In this document: in pieces, positions 25,044-34,626 of the stretch | How the letters are laid out: each line of letters opens with the position of its first letter | Position numbering within the stretch: the stretch's first letter is position 1 | Notes under the pieces: model-generated | The model's input: the letters and a program-made list of their open reading frames with translations, nothing else | The model's database searches: none | Told to the model about the DNA's origin: nothing | Made by a program: the position numbers and the translations under genes | Assembly: GCA_965207985.1 (NCBI GenBank) | Contig: CBDBND010000034.1 | Coordinates: forward strand, 186,001 to 250,000 | Length of the DNA stretch: 64,000 nt | Source of the DNA: CBDBND01 sp965207985 | Lineage (GTDB): Bacteria; Pseudomonadota; Alphaproteobacteria; Rhodospirillales; Rhodospirillaceae | Direction: 5' to 3'

Positions 25044-26918
25044 CTAAGCGGTTTTGGATTCAACGAACAGAGGTTCACGGCTGACGGCGAAATCATCAAT
25101 GAACTCACCGGCTTCCGCCTCTGCGGCAAACGATTTTTGCTGCCGGCGCCAAGCTGACGCATAACTGCCGTCCCGGTCCAGGAGTTCGGTATGAGTACCG
25201 CGCTCCACCACCTCCCCTTCTTCCAGGACGAGTATTTCGTCTGCGTCAATGATGGTGGACAATCTGTGCGCGATCATGACCGTTGTCCGGCCTGCGCTGA
25301 CTTCGGATAAGTTGGCCTGAATTTCCTTTTCCGTGTGCGTATCGAGGGCAGAGGTGGCTTCGTCAAAAAGAAGTATGGGAGATCCCTTCAAAATCACGCG
25401 CGCGATTGCGACCCTCTGTTTCTCACCGCCCGAAAGTTTTAGGCCCCGCTCCCCGACCAGCGTTTCGTAGCCATCGGGGAGAGATTGAATGAATTCATGA
25501 ACATGGGCCATTTGAGCCGCGCTTTCGATTTCAGTATCACTCGCTCCCGGCTTGGCGTACGCCAGGTTATAGGCCAGCGTATTGTTGAACAGTACGGTAT
25601 CTTGCGGAACGATTCCGATGGCAGCACGCAAGCTCTGTTGTGTGACAGCGCCAATGTCCTGATCATCAATCGTGATTTTACCGCCCGTGATGTCGTACAT
25701 GCGGAACAGCAATCGTCCTATGGTCGACTTTCCCGATCCGGTCGGACCGACAATGGCCACCGTTTTGCCTTCGGGAACTTCGAATGAAACGTTCTTGAGG
25801 ATCGGCCGGCGCGGATCATAGGCGAACGACACGTTGTCAAAGCGAATTCGACCTCCCGAAACACCAAGTGGTTTGGCATCCGCTTTGTCCTGTATTTCGG
25901 GAACTTCATCCAGAAGGTCGAACATTTTTTCGAGATCGACCAACGCCTGCTTGATGTTTCGGTAAACAAAACCGAAAAAGTTCAACGGCTGGGCCAGTTG
26001 AAGCATATAGGTATTAACCATGACGAAATCGCCTTGGGACATGGTGCCATTGACCACCCCGAAGCCCGCCATAACCATGAGAACGGTGACACCGACGGAA
26101 ATAATCGCCGATTGCCCTACATTCATGAGCGCGAGCGAGACTTGAGTGCGAACGGCGGCGTGTTCGTACTCTCCCATAACCGTATCGTATTCGTCGGTTT
26201 CGAGCTTCTCATTGCCGAAGGCCTTGACCGTTTCGTAATTGAGAAGACTGTCGATCGCGCGTGTGTTGGCCTTGTTATCCAACTCATTCATTTCGCGTCG
26301 GAACTTCAATCGCCATTCGGTCGTTAAGGCGGTAAACACCACGTAAATTAGAACGGTGGAGAACGTCACCGCTGCAAACCAACCGTCAAAAGCACCCCAT
26401 AGAATGATTGTCACCAGGCTGACTTCGAACAGCGTTGGAAACAGGTTAAAGAGGGTGATGGACAATAGGCTCTGAATAGCAATGGTGCCGCGTTCAATGG
26501 AACGTGAGAGCCCGCCGGTCTGGCGTTGTAGATGAAAACGAAGGGATAAGCGGTGGAGATGTTCCAGAATTGCGAGTGCAGACTTCCTGATCGCGCGCAC
26601 TCCGACCTTGGCAAATATTGCGTCGCGAACTTGGCCAAACGCCAGGGACAACAAGCGGGCTGCGCCATAGGCGAGAATGATCCATAGAGGCAGGGCCAAG
26701 GGATTACCGTCAAGGGCGTCCACGGCCAACTTGAGAAAATAGGGCACGAACACGGTTGCAACTTTCGCCGCAACAATGGCCAGAAGCGCGAACACCACCC
26801 GCGTTTTGATTTCCAGATCTCCGCGCGGCCAGAGAAACGGTGCCAAAGAGCGCAGCACGTCAAAATCACTACGCTTGCGGATATTGTCTTTAGGCAGAGG
26901 ACCTTGCGCTTCTCTCAC
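25044..26918 (-). CDS. Atm1-type ABC exporter (fused membrane and ATPase domains)
   Basis: 624 residues. Residues 35-330 form a six-helix transmembrane domain with the Atm1-typical NYETVKAFGNEKLETDEYD and SQGDFVMVNTYMLQLAQPLNFFGFVYR. Residues 355-600 are the nucleotide-binding domain: Walker A GPTGSGKST at 391-399, signature LSGGEKQR, Walker B ILLFDEATSALD and the switch His in IAHRLST. Bacterial relatives export glutathione-linked metal or persulfide species and protect against heavy metals. It probably acts as a homodimer. Transcribed alone, leftward. Confidence 0.92.
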   Translation of the reverse strand: MREAQGPLPKDNIRKRSDFDVLRSLAPFLWPRGDLEIKTRVVFALLAIVAAKVATVFVPYFLKLAVDALDGNPLALPLWIILAYGAARLLSLAFGQVRDAIFAKVGVRAIRKSALAILEHLHRLSLRFHLQRQTGGLSRSIERGTIAIQSLLSITLFNLFPTLFEVSLVTIILWGAFDGWFAAVTFSTVLIYVVFTALTTEWRLKFRREMNELDNKANTRAIDSLLNYETVKAFGNEKLETDEYDTVMGEYEHAAVRTQVSLALMNVGQSAIISVGVTVLMVMAGFGVVNGTMSQGDFVMVNTYMLQLAQPLNFFGFVYRNIKQALVDLEKMFDLLDEVPEIQDKADAKPLGVSGGRIRFDNVSFAYDPRRPILKNVSFEVPEGKTVAIVGPTGSGKSTIGRLLFRMYDITGGKITIDDQDIGAVTQQSLRAAIGIVPQDTVLFNNTLAYNLAYAKPGASDTEIESAAQMAHVHEFIQSLPDGYETLVGERGLKLSGGEKQRVAIARVILKGSPILLFDEATSALDTHTEKEIQANLSEVSAGRTTVMIAHRLSTIIDADEILVLEEGEVVERGTHTELLDRDGSYASAWRRQQKSFAAEAEAGEFIDDFAVSREPLFVESKTA

Positions 26919-27027
26919 GGCAATCTCTACGGATCAATAATTGGAAGAAACCGGAATGACGCTGCTTGTGACATAGGCCTTCGAAGGGCACAAGAGGCCT
27001 AAGGATGATGGCCGGTCATCCGATAAG

Positions 27028-27054
27028 AAAATGGGCGCGGAGTGTTCCGCGCCC
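27028..27054 (-). terminator. Rho-independent terminator of the repeat-protein gene
   Basis: Perfect 9-bp stem GGGCGCGGA/TCCGCGCCC (27033-27041, 27046-27054) with loop GTGT. On the minus strand it is followed by ATTTTCTTA. It lies 34 bp beyond the stop of the gene at 27089. Confidence 0.88.
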
Positions 27055-27088
27055 AAAGGCAGTCACATTCTGAGGTAAACATATGTGG

Positions 27089-28282
27089 TTATGCGGTGAC
27101 GGGACCCACTCCAACCACGGGGACTTCAACCGTTTCTTCGCCTAGACCGGCGACATCTGCGTAGAGGTCAAGCTCACCATAAATCTTCTTCGGCTGCTTA
27201 TCTGCTGTTTCACCGCCGCCAGACTGTGCTTCGACCTGCTGAGCCTTTTCATAAAGACTTTGCTCAGCCTGTTCTCCATCACCTGACTGGGGAACCTGCG
27301 GCACATCAGCATCGTCATACAATTTCTTCTGACCTGCTTCATCGTCGTAGAAGCGACCGGTTTCCGTCTGTGCGACCTTGTCGTACAGCTTTTGCTCGCC
27401 GGTCCCATCTTCATAGAAGCGACCCGTTGTGACCTGTTCCGCATCATCGAAAATCTTCTGCTGCACTTCTGGGTCATTAGCGAAGCGGCCGCGAACCAGC
27501 TCGACCCCGTCGCCAAAGAATTTCTGCTGGACAGGCGCACCGTCAGTGAATGTGCCCTGGCTTGCTACTTCTTCGCTGCCAAAAAGCTTCTTGGGCACAG
27601 CGCCATCTTCGGCAGGTCCGCCGGCAACCACTTGGGCATCGTCAAAGATCTTCTGCGCTGGTGCACCGGGGTCCGCGCTTTGCCCGGCCTGCTGTGCAGG
27701 TGCAGGCTGCTGCGGTGCTGGCGCTTGTGGCGCAGGCGTCGATACCGCCGTGGCAATCTCACGGTCCTGAACCTGCTCGGCAACCGACGGCGTTTCCGAT
27801 AGAGCACCACCGCGGGCTGAGAAGGTGATCGACGTGTCACGGGCCCGGGCGGCGCGCTGTGACTCGAGAAGATCGACCCGGCCGTCCAAGTTGTTATCAA
27901 ACCGCTGAACGACGTCCAGGGTACCGACAACTTCTGCAGGCCTTCGGCCCACATCAAAATCTTTCACTTCGACCTTGACGGCTTCGGTGCGCGATTCAGA
28001 CCGTGATGCCCGAGGCGTTTCTGCCGGATCAGGAACAACCCGTTTAATTTTCTGTTCCGGCGACGGCTGGTCTTGCCGGCGGCTATCCGCCTGGGACTGG
28101 TCGGGCTTCGGAGCCCGCGCAACCGCATCGGCCGCTGCAGCTCCTGCAGGCCGGACAGAAACAGGTGTTGGTTGAGAGTTTGTGTCCGAGTTTGAAGCGG
28201 ACACACTAAAAGCTCGTTGCTGGCGTTCAGCTACGAGCGTTTGCTGCAATGATGCAGCGGTGTTTGTCACGACTTCGGTCAT
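27089..28282 (-). CDS. EF-hand and 22-residue-repeat protein of unknown function
   Basis: 397 residues from ATG 28282; a Met two codons upstream has poorer spacing to the GAAAGGG ribosome site. No signal peptide or membrane helix. Residues 129-140 (DNNLDGRVDLLE) form a canonical EF-hand calcium loop with D, N, D, G and E at positions 1, 3, 5, 6 and 12. Residues 210-370 consist of eight tandem units with period 22, consensus QKiFDDAe.v..GrF.eDG; the aromatic of each KI(F/Y) core falls at 213, 234, 256, 278, 300, 322, 344 and 368. The region between is Pro/Ala/Gln-rich and disordered. It is very acidic in the repeats. No family is recognised; a terminator follows, so it is a single-gene unit. 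Confidence 0.8.
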   Translation of the reverse strand: MTEVVTNTAASLQQTLVAERQQRAFSVSASNSDTNSQPTPVSVRPAGAAAADAVARAPKPDQSQADSRRQDQPSPEQKIKRVVPDPAETPRASRSESRTEAVKVEVKDFDVGRRPAEVVGTLDVVQRFDNNLDGRVDLLESQRAARARDTSITFSARGGALSETPSVAEQVQDREIATAVSTPAPQAPAPQQPAPAQQAGQSADPGAPAQKIFDDAQVVAGGPAEDGAVPKKLFGSEEVASQGTFTDGAPVQQKFFGDGVELVRGRFANDPEVQQKIFDDAEQVTTGRFYEDGTGEQKLYDKVAQTETGRFYDDEAGQKKLYDDADVPQVPQSGDGEQAEQSLYEKAQQVEAQSGGGETADKQPKKIYGELDLYADVAGLGEETVEVPVVGVGPVTA

Positions 28283-28426
28283 GGCCATCGCCCTTTCTAA
28301 GCGACGAATAAAATTTCTTGACGGCTTCTGCGTCAGCCTCATTCATAAGGAAGACTGCGATCAAATTCAAGACAAATGCCGGAAAACGTCAGGACTTAAG
28401 CCGTTTCTAGTCGAAACAATAATAGT

Positions 28427-29887
28427 TTAACTTTCTAAGCCACCCATCAGTAAGTATTTGATTTCCATATATTCTTCTAGCCCATAGCGGGATCCTTCCC
28501 GGCCGATGCCGGACTCCTTAATTCCACCAAAAGGCGCAACTTCCGTAGAGATAATTCCCTCATTGATGCCCACTATGCCGTACTCCAGCGACTCGGCGAC
28601 TCGCCAGATCCGGCCAATATCGCGGCCGTAAAAATAGGCCGCCAAACCATATTCCGTGGCATTGGCCAGCTCTACCGCGTCCTCTTCGGACGAGAACCGG
28701 AACAGAGGTGCTACCGGGCCAAATATTTCTTCCCGCGCCATATCCATATCCGCTGTCACTTCGGTCAGCAGCGTGGGTTGGAAATAGGTGCGACCAAGAG
28801 CATGTCGTTCTCCACCTGCCAGAACCTGAGCGCCGCCGGACGTGGCATTGGCCACCAAAGCCTCAACCTTTTCCACCGCCGCTTCATCGATCAACGGACC
28901 CTGATCCACGTCTTCTTCGAGACCGTTGCCGACCCGTAAATTAGCAACCGCTTTGGCGAGTTTCGCTGCAAATGCATCGTAGACATTGTCTTGAATGAGA
29001 AATCGGTTGGCGCAGACACAGGTTTGACCTGTGTTGCGGTATTTGGATGCAATTGCACCTGCGACAGCAGCGTCAAGATCGGCGTCGTCAAAGACGATAA
29101 ACGGCGCATTGCCGCCGAGCTCAAGGGAAACCTTTTTCACCGTGCCGGCGCATTGAGCCATGAGTTTCTTGCCGATGCCGGTCGAGCCCGTGAAGGTAAA
29201 TTTACGCACCAGCGGATGACCGGTGAGAACGTCCCCGACGGGAGCCGCCTTAGACGTGGGAACGATATTCAGGACCCCGGCGGGGGTCCCGGCCCGGGTT
29301 CCGAGCTCTGCTATGGCTAAAGCAGACAGTGGGGTTTGAGCCGCCGGCTTGACAACAAAAGTGCATCCCGCTGCCAAAGCAGGACCTGCTTTTCTGGCAA
29401 TCATGGCATTGGGGAAGTTCCAAGGCGTGATGGCGCCCACGACACCAACGGGCTGCTTGATGACAACGATGCGTTTGCCGGCTTGGTGTGTGGGGATAAC
29501 ATCTCCGTAGGCGCGTTTTGCTTCTTCGGCGAACCACTCGATAAAACTGCCACCGTAGGCAATCTCCCCTTTTGATTCTTTAAGCGGTTTGCCCTGTTCC
29601 GCGGTCATAAGCACCGCCAAATCGTCTTGATTGGCCATGATCAGGTCGAACCAGGCGCGCAGAATGCCCGCGCGTTCTTTACCTGTAAGATCACGCCAAG
29701 CGCCGAGGGCGGCATCAGCCGCTTCGACAGCTTTGACGGCGTCATCTGACCCGCAATCGGCGACGGCCGCGACCACGTCCCCTGTCGCCGGGTTCAAGAC
29801 ATCAAAGGTCTTGCCTGATGCGCCGGCGATCCACTGGCCGCCGATGAAGGCTTGGTCCTTGAGGAGGGTAGGGTCTTTGAGCTGCAT
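28427..29887 (-). CDS. gabD: Succinate-semialdehyde dehydrogenase (NAD(P)+)
   Basis: 486 residues of the aldehyde dehydrogenase superfamily, closest in pattern to GabD: FIGGQWIAGASGKTFDVLNPATGDV at the N-terminus, TPWNFPNAMIARKAGPALAAGCT, FTGSTGIGKKLM for cofactor binding, Glu256 in SLELGGN and the catalytic Cys290 in NTGQTCVCANR. It oxidises succinate semialdehyde to succinate in GABA breakdown. GabT and GabP are not nearby, so the exact substrate is inferred from family resemblance; glutarate-semialdehyde dehydrogenase is the main alternative. Confidence 0.85.
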   Translation of the reverse strand: MQLKDPTLLKDQAFIGGQWIAGASGKTFDVLNPATGDVVAAVADCGSDDAVKAVEAADAALGAWRDLTGKERAGILRAWFDLIMANQDDLAVLMTAEQGKPLKESKGEIAYGGSFIEWFAEEAKRAYGDVIPTHQAGKRIVVIKQPVGVVGAITPWNFPNAMIARKAGPALAAGCTFVVKPAAQTPLSALAIAELGTRAGTPAGVLNIVPTSKAAPVGDVLTGHPLVRKFTFTGSTGIGKKLMAQCAGTVKKVSLELGGNAPFIVFDDADLDAAVAGAIASKYRNTGQTCVCANRFLIQDNVYDAFAAKLAKAVANLRVGNGLEEDVDQGPLIDEAAVEKVEALVANATSGGAQVLAGGERHALGRTYFQPTLLTEVTADMDMAREEIFGPVAPLFRFSSEEDAVELANATEYGLAAYFYGRDIGRIWRVAESLEYGIVGINEGIISTEVAPFGGIKESGIGREGSRYGLEEYMEIKYLLMGGLES

Positions 29888-29932
29888 TGTGATCGTCCCG
29901 TTGTTGCGGTGTTCTGGCTTAAGGGATGCCAG

Positions 29933-30517
29933 TTATCGGTTGCGTTTGTGATATTCCGGGTTGGGCATCATATCAACGCCTGTGGCGACCCGGTTTGACA
30001 TATTGAAAAACCCGGCCGTATCGGCGATGTCGAAGATCTCATCATCGGAAAAACCGGCTTGGCGCAGGCGCTCTCGGTCTTCGTCGTTGACCGTATGGGG
30101 GGCCGCTGTCAACTTATAAGTAAAGTCGAGCATAGCGCGGTGGCGGGGCTCCAGGTCTGCTACACGGTAATTGATGGCCAGCATTTCGCCGAGTTCAGCG
30201 TCGTCCGACAGTTCCCGGACCGCCTGACCGTGGGCAACGACACAGTAGTAACAATGGTTTGTGGAAGACACGACCACGGCAATCATTTCCCGTTCCAATT
30301 TGCTGAGGCCGCTTTCTCCCAACATGAGCTCATTGTAGAAGGAAACGAAGGTTTTCAGTTTTTCCGGACGCGAGGCATAGGCTAGCAGCACGTTGGGCAC
30401 CAGACCCAACTTTTCCTGGCAGACCCGGAGGTACTTTTTCATCCCATCGTCGAGCGTCGCTTCCAAATCATCAGGCGTGGGTGTCTTGAGGGCCATAACA
30501 TGAGACGGCTGAGGCAT
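29933..30517 (-). CDS. Peroxidase-related (AhpD-fold) enzyme
   Basis: 194 residues from ATG 30517, with AGGAGAAC in front. The CMD/AhpD core has LSKLEREMIAVVVSSTNHCYYCVVAHGQAVREL with the redox pair Cys-Tyr-Tyr-Cys and the nearby His, followed by HRAMLDFTYKLTAAPHTVNDED and GFSDDEIFDIADTAGFFNMSNRVA. This is the pattern of the uncharacterised peroxidase-related enzyme family. It probably handles peroxides or reactive aldehydes in the cytoplasm. 45 bp upstream of gabD on the same strand, so possibly one operon. Confidence 0.85.
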   Translation of the reverse strand: MPQPSHVMALKTPTPDDLEATLDDGMKKYLRVCQEKLGLVPNVLLAYASRPEKLKTFVSFYNELMLGESGLSKLEREMIAVVVSSTNHCYYCVVAHGQAVRELSDDAELGEMLAINYRVADLEPRHRAMLDFTYKLTAAPHTVNDEDRERLRQAGFSDDEIFDIADTAGFFNMSNRVATGVDMMPNPEYHKRNR

Positions 30518-30785
30518 AACGTTCTCCTAGCGTGTGAGATCCTGATTATAAGCACAGAGTAGGAATCAAGCGGACCAAGTTAGAACCCGTAGAACCTGTG
30601 GACTTCAAGTCTTGGTCAACCCCAAATCCCTGAATTCTTATTTTGTTGGCGCCGCGTTATCCTTTTCATTACAGATCCAGGATATTGGCTGTTTGCATCA
30701 TCAGCTGGATTTCATTACACAACAAATCTAGCTGTGGCTGGATTTTCAGCAACTCAACCATTTCGACCATACGAAGACTTTCGCC

Positions 30786-31856
30786 ATGACCACCGACCGT
30801 CAAAACAGACAGAAGCTCCTTTCTGAGGCCATTGCGGCCCGTATTCTGGTGCTCGACGGGGCGATGGGCACAATGATCCAATCTTATGAATTGGACGAAG
30901 CGGCCTACCGTGGCGAACGGTTTCAGGATTGGAGCCAGGACCTCAAGGGCAATCACGATGTACTTTGCTTGACCCAACCGGACGTCCTTGAGGAGATCCA
31001 CCGCGCCTATCTGGAGGCGGGTGCAGACATTCTTGAGACCAACACCTTTTCATCCACGTCAATCGCTCAAGCCGACTACGGGTTAGAGACGTTCGCTCGC
31101 GAGATGAATTTTGAATCGGCGCGCATCGCCCGAAAAGCCTGTGACGATTACACATCTCGAACCCCGGACCATCCGCGTTTTGTCGCCAGTGCTCTGGGTC
31201 CGACCAACCGTACGGCCTCGATCTCTCCCGACGTGAATGATCCTGGCAAGCGCAACACGTCGTTCGATGAACTCCGTGAATCCTATCAGGAAGCGACGGA
31301 AGGATTGCTGGAGGGCGGTGTCGATCTGCTCTTGGTAGAGACGATTTTTGATACCTTGAACGCCAAAGCGGCTTTATTCGCTATCGAGGACGTCTTCGAC
31401 GCCCATGGAGACCGTATCCCTGTAATGATTTCGGGCACAATTACCGATCAATCGGGCCGCACTTTGTCTGGCCAAACCACTGAAGCCTTCTGGAACTCGG
31501 TGCGCCATATTGAACCGTTTTCGGTTGGCTTGAACTGTGCATTGGGTGCCGAACAATTGAGACCGTACATATCCGAATTGTCGCGTATCGCCGATACCCG
31601 CATTAGCACGCATCCCAACGCCGGCCTGCCCAATGAGTTTGGTGCCTATGACCAAACACCACAGGAAATGGCGTCTCTGTTGGGCGCCTGGGCGGACGAC
31701 GGTCTGGTCAATATTGTCGGCGGTTGTTGCGGTACGACGCCGGATCACATACGTGCCATTGTCAAAGCCGTTGACGGCAAGACTCCGCGGGCCATTCCGT
31801 CTATGGAACGGAAAATGCGTCTGTCAGGATTAGAACCCTTTGCGCTGGCTTCATGA
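30786..31856 (+). CDS. metH: Methionine synthase, homocysteine-binding subunit
   Basis: 356 residues forming the N-terminal homocysteine S-methyltransferase module of MetH: LVLDGAMGTMIQSYELDEAAYRGERF, GADILETNTFSSTSIAQADY and the zinc ligands Cys251 (VGLNCALG) and Cys314-Cys315 (VGGCCGTTP). The remaining MetH modules are in the next gene, which starts within its stop codon (ATGA overlap). This two-gene arrangement is known in several alphaproteobacteria. I looked for a SAM or cobalamin riboswitch in the 268-bp upstream region and saw none. Confidence 0.94.
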   Translation: MTTDRQNRQKLLSEAIAARILVLDGAMGTMIQSYELDEAAYRGERFQDWSQDLKGNHDVLCLTQPDVLEEIHRAYLEAGADILETNTFSSTSIAQADYGLETFAREMNFESARIARKACDDYTSRTPDHPRFVASALGPTNRTASISPDVNDPGKRNTSFDELRESYQEATEGLLEGGVDLLLVETIFDTLNAKAALFAIEDVFDAHGDRIPVMISGTITDQSGRTLSGQTTEAFWNSVRHIEPFSVGLNCALGAEQLRPYISELSRIADTRISTHPNAGLPNEFGAYDQTPQEMASLLGAWADDGLVNIVGGCCGTTPDHIRAIVKAVDGKTPRAIPSMERKMRLSGLEPFALAS

Positions 31857-34516
31857 CTGAGGGCTTTGCCTCCACCACTTTCGTCAATATTGGCGAACGC
31901 ACAAACGTCACCGGATCAGCAAAATTCAAGAAACTCATCTTGAATGATGACTATGAGGCGGCGCTCGATGTCGCGCGCCAGCAGGTAGAAAACGGCGCTC
32001 AGATCATCGACGTCAACATGGATGAGGCCATGTTGGATTCTGAAGCGGCGATGACCCGCTTTCTCAACCTTATCGCTTCGGAACCTGATATCAGCCGTGT
32101 GCCCATCATGATCGACTCATCCAAATGGTCGGTTATCGAAGCCGGTCTCAAATGCGTCCAGGGCAAGCCCATCGTCAATTCCATTAGCCTGAAGGAAGGA
32201 AAAGAACCGTTTCTCGACCAGGCAAGGAAGATCAAGCGCTATGGGGCTGCGGTCGTGGTGATGGCGTTTGACGAAGAAGGCCAAGCGGACAATGCAGCTC
32301 GCAAAGTTGAGATCTGCACCCGGTCTTACAAGCTCCTAACCGAAGAGGTTGGATTTCCACCCGAAGACATCATCTTCGATCCCAACATCTTTGCTGTCGC
32401 CACGGGCATCGAGGAGCACAACGACTATGCTTTGGCCTTCGTAGACGCGACACAACGGATCAAGGAAACCCTGCCCCATTGCCATATTTCAGGAGGTGTT
32501 TCCAACATCTCCTTTTCGTTCCGCGGTAACGATCCTGTCCGCGAGGCCATGCATTCGGTTTTTCTCTATCACGCCATCAAGGCGGGCATGGACATGGGCA
32601 TCGTCAATGCAGGCCAGTTGGCTGTGTATGAGGATATTCCCCCGGACCTGCGCGAAAGGGTGGAAGATGTCATTCTCAACCGCCGTGACGATGCGACGGA
32701 CCGGCTTCTCGAGATTGCCGATCAGTTTAAGGGGGAAGGTAAGAAACGCGAGGTTGATCTGAGCTGGCGTGAGAAAGACGTCAACGACCGTCTTTCCCAC
32801 GCGCTGGTCAACGGTATTACGGATTACATTGAAGACGACACCGAAGAAGCGCGTCTGGCGGCAGACAGGCCCCTGTCCGTCATCGAGGGTCCATTGATGG
32901 ACGGCATGAATGTGGTCGGCGACCTGTTTGGCGCTGGGAAAATGTTTCTGCCACAAGTGGTCAAGAGTGCCCGCGTGATGAAAAAGGCGGTGGCTTATCT
33001 CATCCCCTTTATCGAAGCCGAAAAGGCGGCGAATCCCAATGCGGACTCTGGATCAAAGGGCAAGATCGTCTTGGCCACGGTGAAAGGCGATGTTCATGAC
33101 ATCGGCAAGAACATCGTCGGCGTCGTGCTTCAATGCAACAACTTCGACATCATTGATCTGGGCGTCATGGTGCCCTGCGATAAGATTCTTGAGACGGCGC
33201 GCAATGAAAACGCCGATGTCATTGGCTTATCCGGTTTGATCACGCCCAGTTTGGACGAAATGGTTTACGTGGCCGGCGAAATGAATCGGCTGGGCATGAA
33301 CACGCCGCTGCTCATTGGCGGCGCGACAACCTCCAAGGTTCATACCGCAGTCAAAATCGCGCCCAAGTACGACAATGCCACCGTGTACGTTACCGATGCG
33401 TCGCGGGCCGTTGGTGTGGCCAGCAATCTTCTGTCCCACACACAGCGGGAGGATTTTGTCGCCTCGATCAAGGAGGATTACGCCTCTGTGCGTGACGCCC
33501 ATGAACGGGGTCAGACAAAAAAGACACGTTTGCCGCTTGCGGAAGCCCGCGCCAACCGTGGGCGGATCGATTGGCGTACCTATACGCCGCCGGTACCTCG
33601 TACTTTCGGTTTAACGGTGTACGACGATTACGATCTGGCCGAGTTGACAACGCGTATTGATTGGACGCCGTTCTTTTCCACCTGGGAACTCAAAGGCACC
33701 TATCCGAAAATCTTTTATGATTCACGCACAGGTGAAACGGCGCAGACCCTCTACAACGATGCCCAAGCCATGTTACAGCGGGTTATCGGTGAAAAGTGGC
33801 TGACGGCGAAAGCAGTCGTCGGACTTTGGCCGGCCAATGCGGTCGAAGACGACATTGAACTCTACGGTGACGACGACCGGACCGAAATCATCTCAACCCT
33901 GCATACGTTGCGCCAGCAAATGTCCCGCCAAGACCGCGACCGGCCAAACTTGGCCCTGGCCGACTTCGTTGCGCCTAAGGAAACCGGTTTACAAGACGCA
34001 ATCGGGGCTTTTGTCGTCACGGCGGGTCTCGGTATCGACAAACATGTCAAAGATTTCGAAGCCAACCACGACGACTACAGCGCCATTATGCTCAAAGCGG
34101 TGGCCGACCGGTTGGCTGAAGCCTTTGCCGAACGCCTGCATGAACGGGTGCGGAAAGAAATCTGGGGATATGCACCCGATGAATCGTTAGACAACGACGC
34201 TCTTATCGCGGAACGGTACCAGGGCATTCGCCCCGCCCCGGGTTATCCCGCCTGCCCCGACCATACAGAGAAAGGGCTGATCTGGTCCTTGCTTGACGCC
34301 GAAAAACACACCGGTGTGTCGCTGACGGAAAGTTTCGCCATGTGGCCGGCCGCGTCTGTATCAGGTCTGTATTTCAGTCATCCGGAGAGCCGGTATTTCG
34401 GCGTCGGTCGCATTGAAAAAGACCAGGTTGAAGACTACGCGGACCGTAAGGGCCTCAGTGTTTCCGAAATTGAGCGATGGCTTGCGCCAAATCTGAATTA
34501 TTCGCCTGAGGATTAG
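31853..34516 (+). CDS. metH: Methionine synthase, folate/cobalamin/activation subunit
   Basis: 887 residues carrying the other three MetH modules. Residues 5-270: pterin-binding domain (FVNIGERTNVTGSAKFKKL, DVNMDEAMLDS, GGVSNISFSFRG). Residues 300-530: cap and cobalamin domain with KGDVHDIGKNIVGVVLQ, where His415 is the cobalt ligand, plus LSGLITPSLDEM and LLIGGATTS. Residues 600-887: the AdoMet-dependent reactivation domain (RPAPGYPACPDHTEK, FAMWPAASVSGLYFSHPESRYFGVG). With the preceding gene it transfers a methyl group from methyltetrahydrofolate to homocysteine. Confidence 0.95.
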   Translation: MTEGFASTTFVNIGERTNVTGSAKFKKLILNDDYEAALDVARQQVENGAQIIDVNMDEAMLDSEAAMTRFLNLIASEPDISRVPIMIDSSKWSVIEAGLKCVQGKPIVNSISLKEGKEPFLDQARKIKRYGAAVVVMAFDEEGQADNAARKVEICTRSYKLLTEEVGFPPEDIIFDPNIFAVATGIEEHNDYALAFVDATQRIKETLPHCHISGGVSNISFSFRGNDPVREAMHSVFLYHAIKAGMDMGIVNAGQLAVYEDIPPDLRERVEDVILNRRDDATDRLLEIADQFKGEGKKREVDLSWREKDVNDRLSHALVNGITDYIEDDTEEARLAADRPLSVIEGPLMDGMNVVGDLFGAGKMFLPQVVKSARVMKKAVAYLIPFIEAEKAANPNADSGSKGKIVLATVKGDVHDIGKNIVGVVLQCNNFDIIDLGVMVPCDKILETARNENADVIGLSGLITPSLDEMVYVAGEMNRLGMNTPLLIGGATTSKVHTAVKIAPKYDNATVYVTDASRAVGVASNLLSHTQREDFVASIKEDYASVRDAHERGQTKKTRLPLAEARANRGRIDWRTYTPPVPRTFGLTVYDDYDLAELTTRIDWTPFFSTWELKGTYPKIFYDSRTGETAQTLYNDAQAMLQRVIGEKWLTAKAVVGLWPANAVEDDIELYGDDDRTEIISTLHTLRQQMSRQDRDRPNLALADFVAPKETGLQDAIGAFVVTAGLGIDKHVKDFEANHDDYSAIMLKAVADRLAEAFAERLHERVRKEIWGYAPDESLDNDALIAERYQGIRPAPGYPACPDHTEKGLIWSLLDAEKHTGVSLTESFAMWPAASVSGLYFSHPESRYFGVGRIEKDQVEDYADRKGLSVSEIERWLAPNLNYSPED

Positions 34517-34527
34517 GATTGCGCCGC

Positions 34528-34611
34528 TCAGGCGCCGAACAACACAAAGAACAATGAGACGGTTACAAGAGCGCCTACGACGGCGCTGCAGACCACGGTG
34601 AAGAACCGGCC
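34528..34611 (-). pseudogene. C-terminal fragment of the membrane protein split by IS630 copy 2
   Basis: Reading leftward from the IS630 left junction, GRFFTVVCSAVVGALVTVSL and the following FFVLFGA form a transmembrane helix and end at the TGA 34530-34528. The phase fits exactly with the N-terminal fragment at 35666-36205 once the IS and one TA are removed: ...ASLTGA-L-GRFFT.... No start codon of its own. Confidence 0.88.
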
Positions 34612-34626
34612 TAGAGCGGTATGATT

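Noticed and set aside
27150..27650. The regular repeats as a CRISPR-like array
   Set aside because: The 66-bp periodicity is at protein level in an open frame with divergent DNA; there are no identical repeats with unique spacers.
30669..30770. A 33-codon minus-strand frame (MVEMVELLKIQPQL...) just upstream of metH
   Set aside because: It looks like an amphipathic helix, but there is no ribosome site and it lies in the divergent promoter region of metH; chance is the simpler explanation.
30518..30785. A possible SAM or cobalamin riboswitch before metH
   Set aside because: No conserved cobalamin B12-box, SAM-II or SAM-I-like core was seen on either strand.
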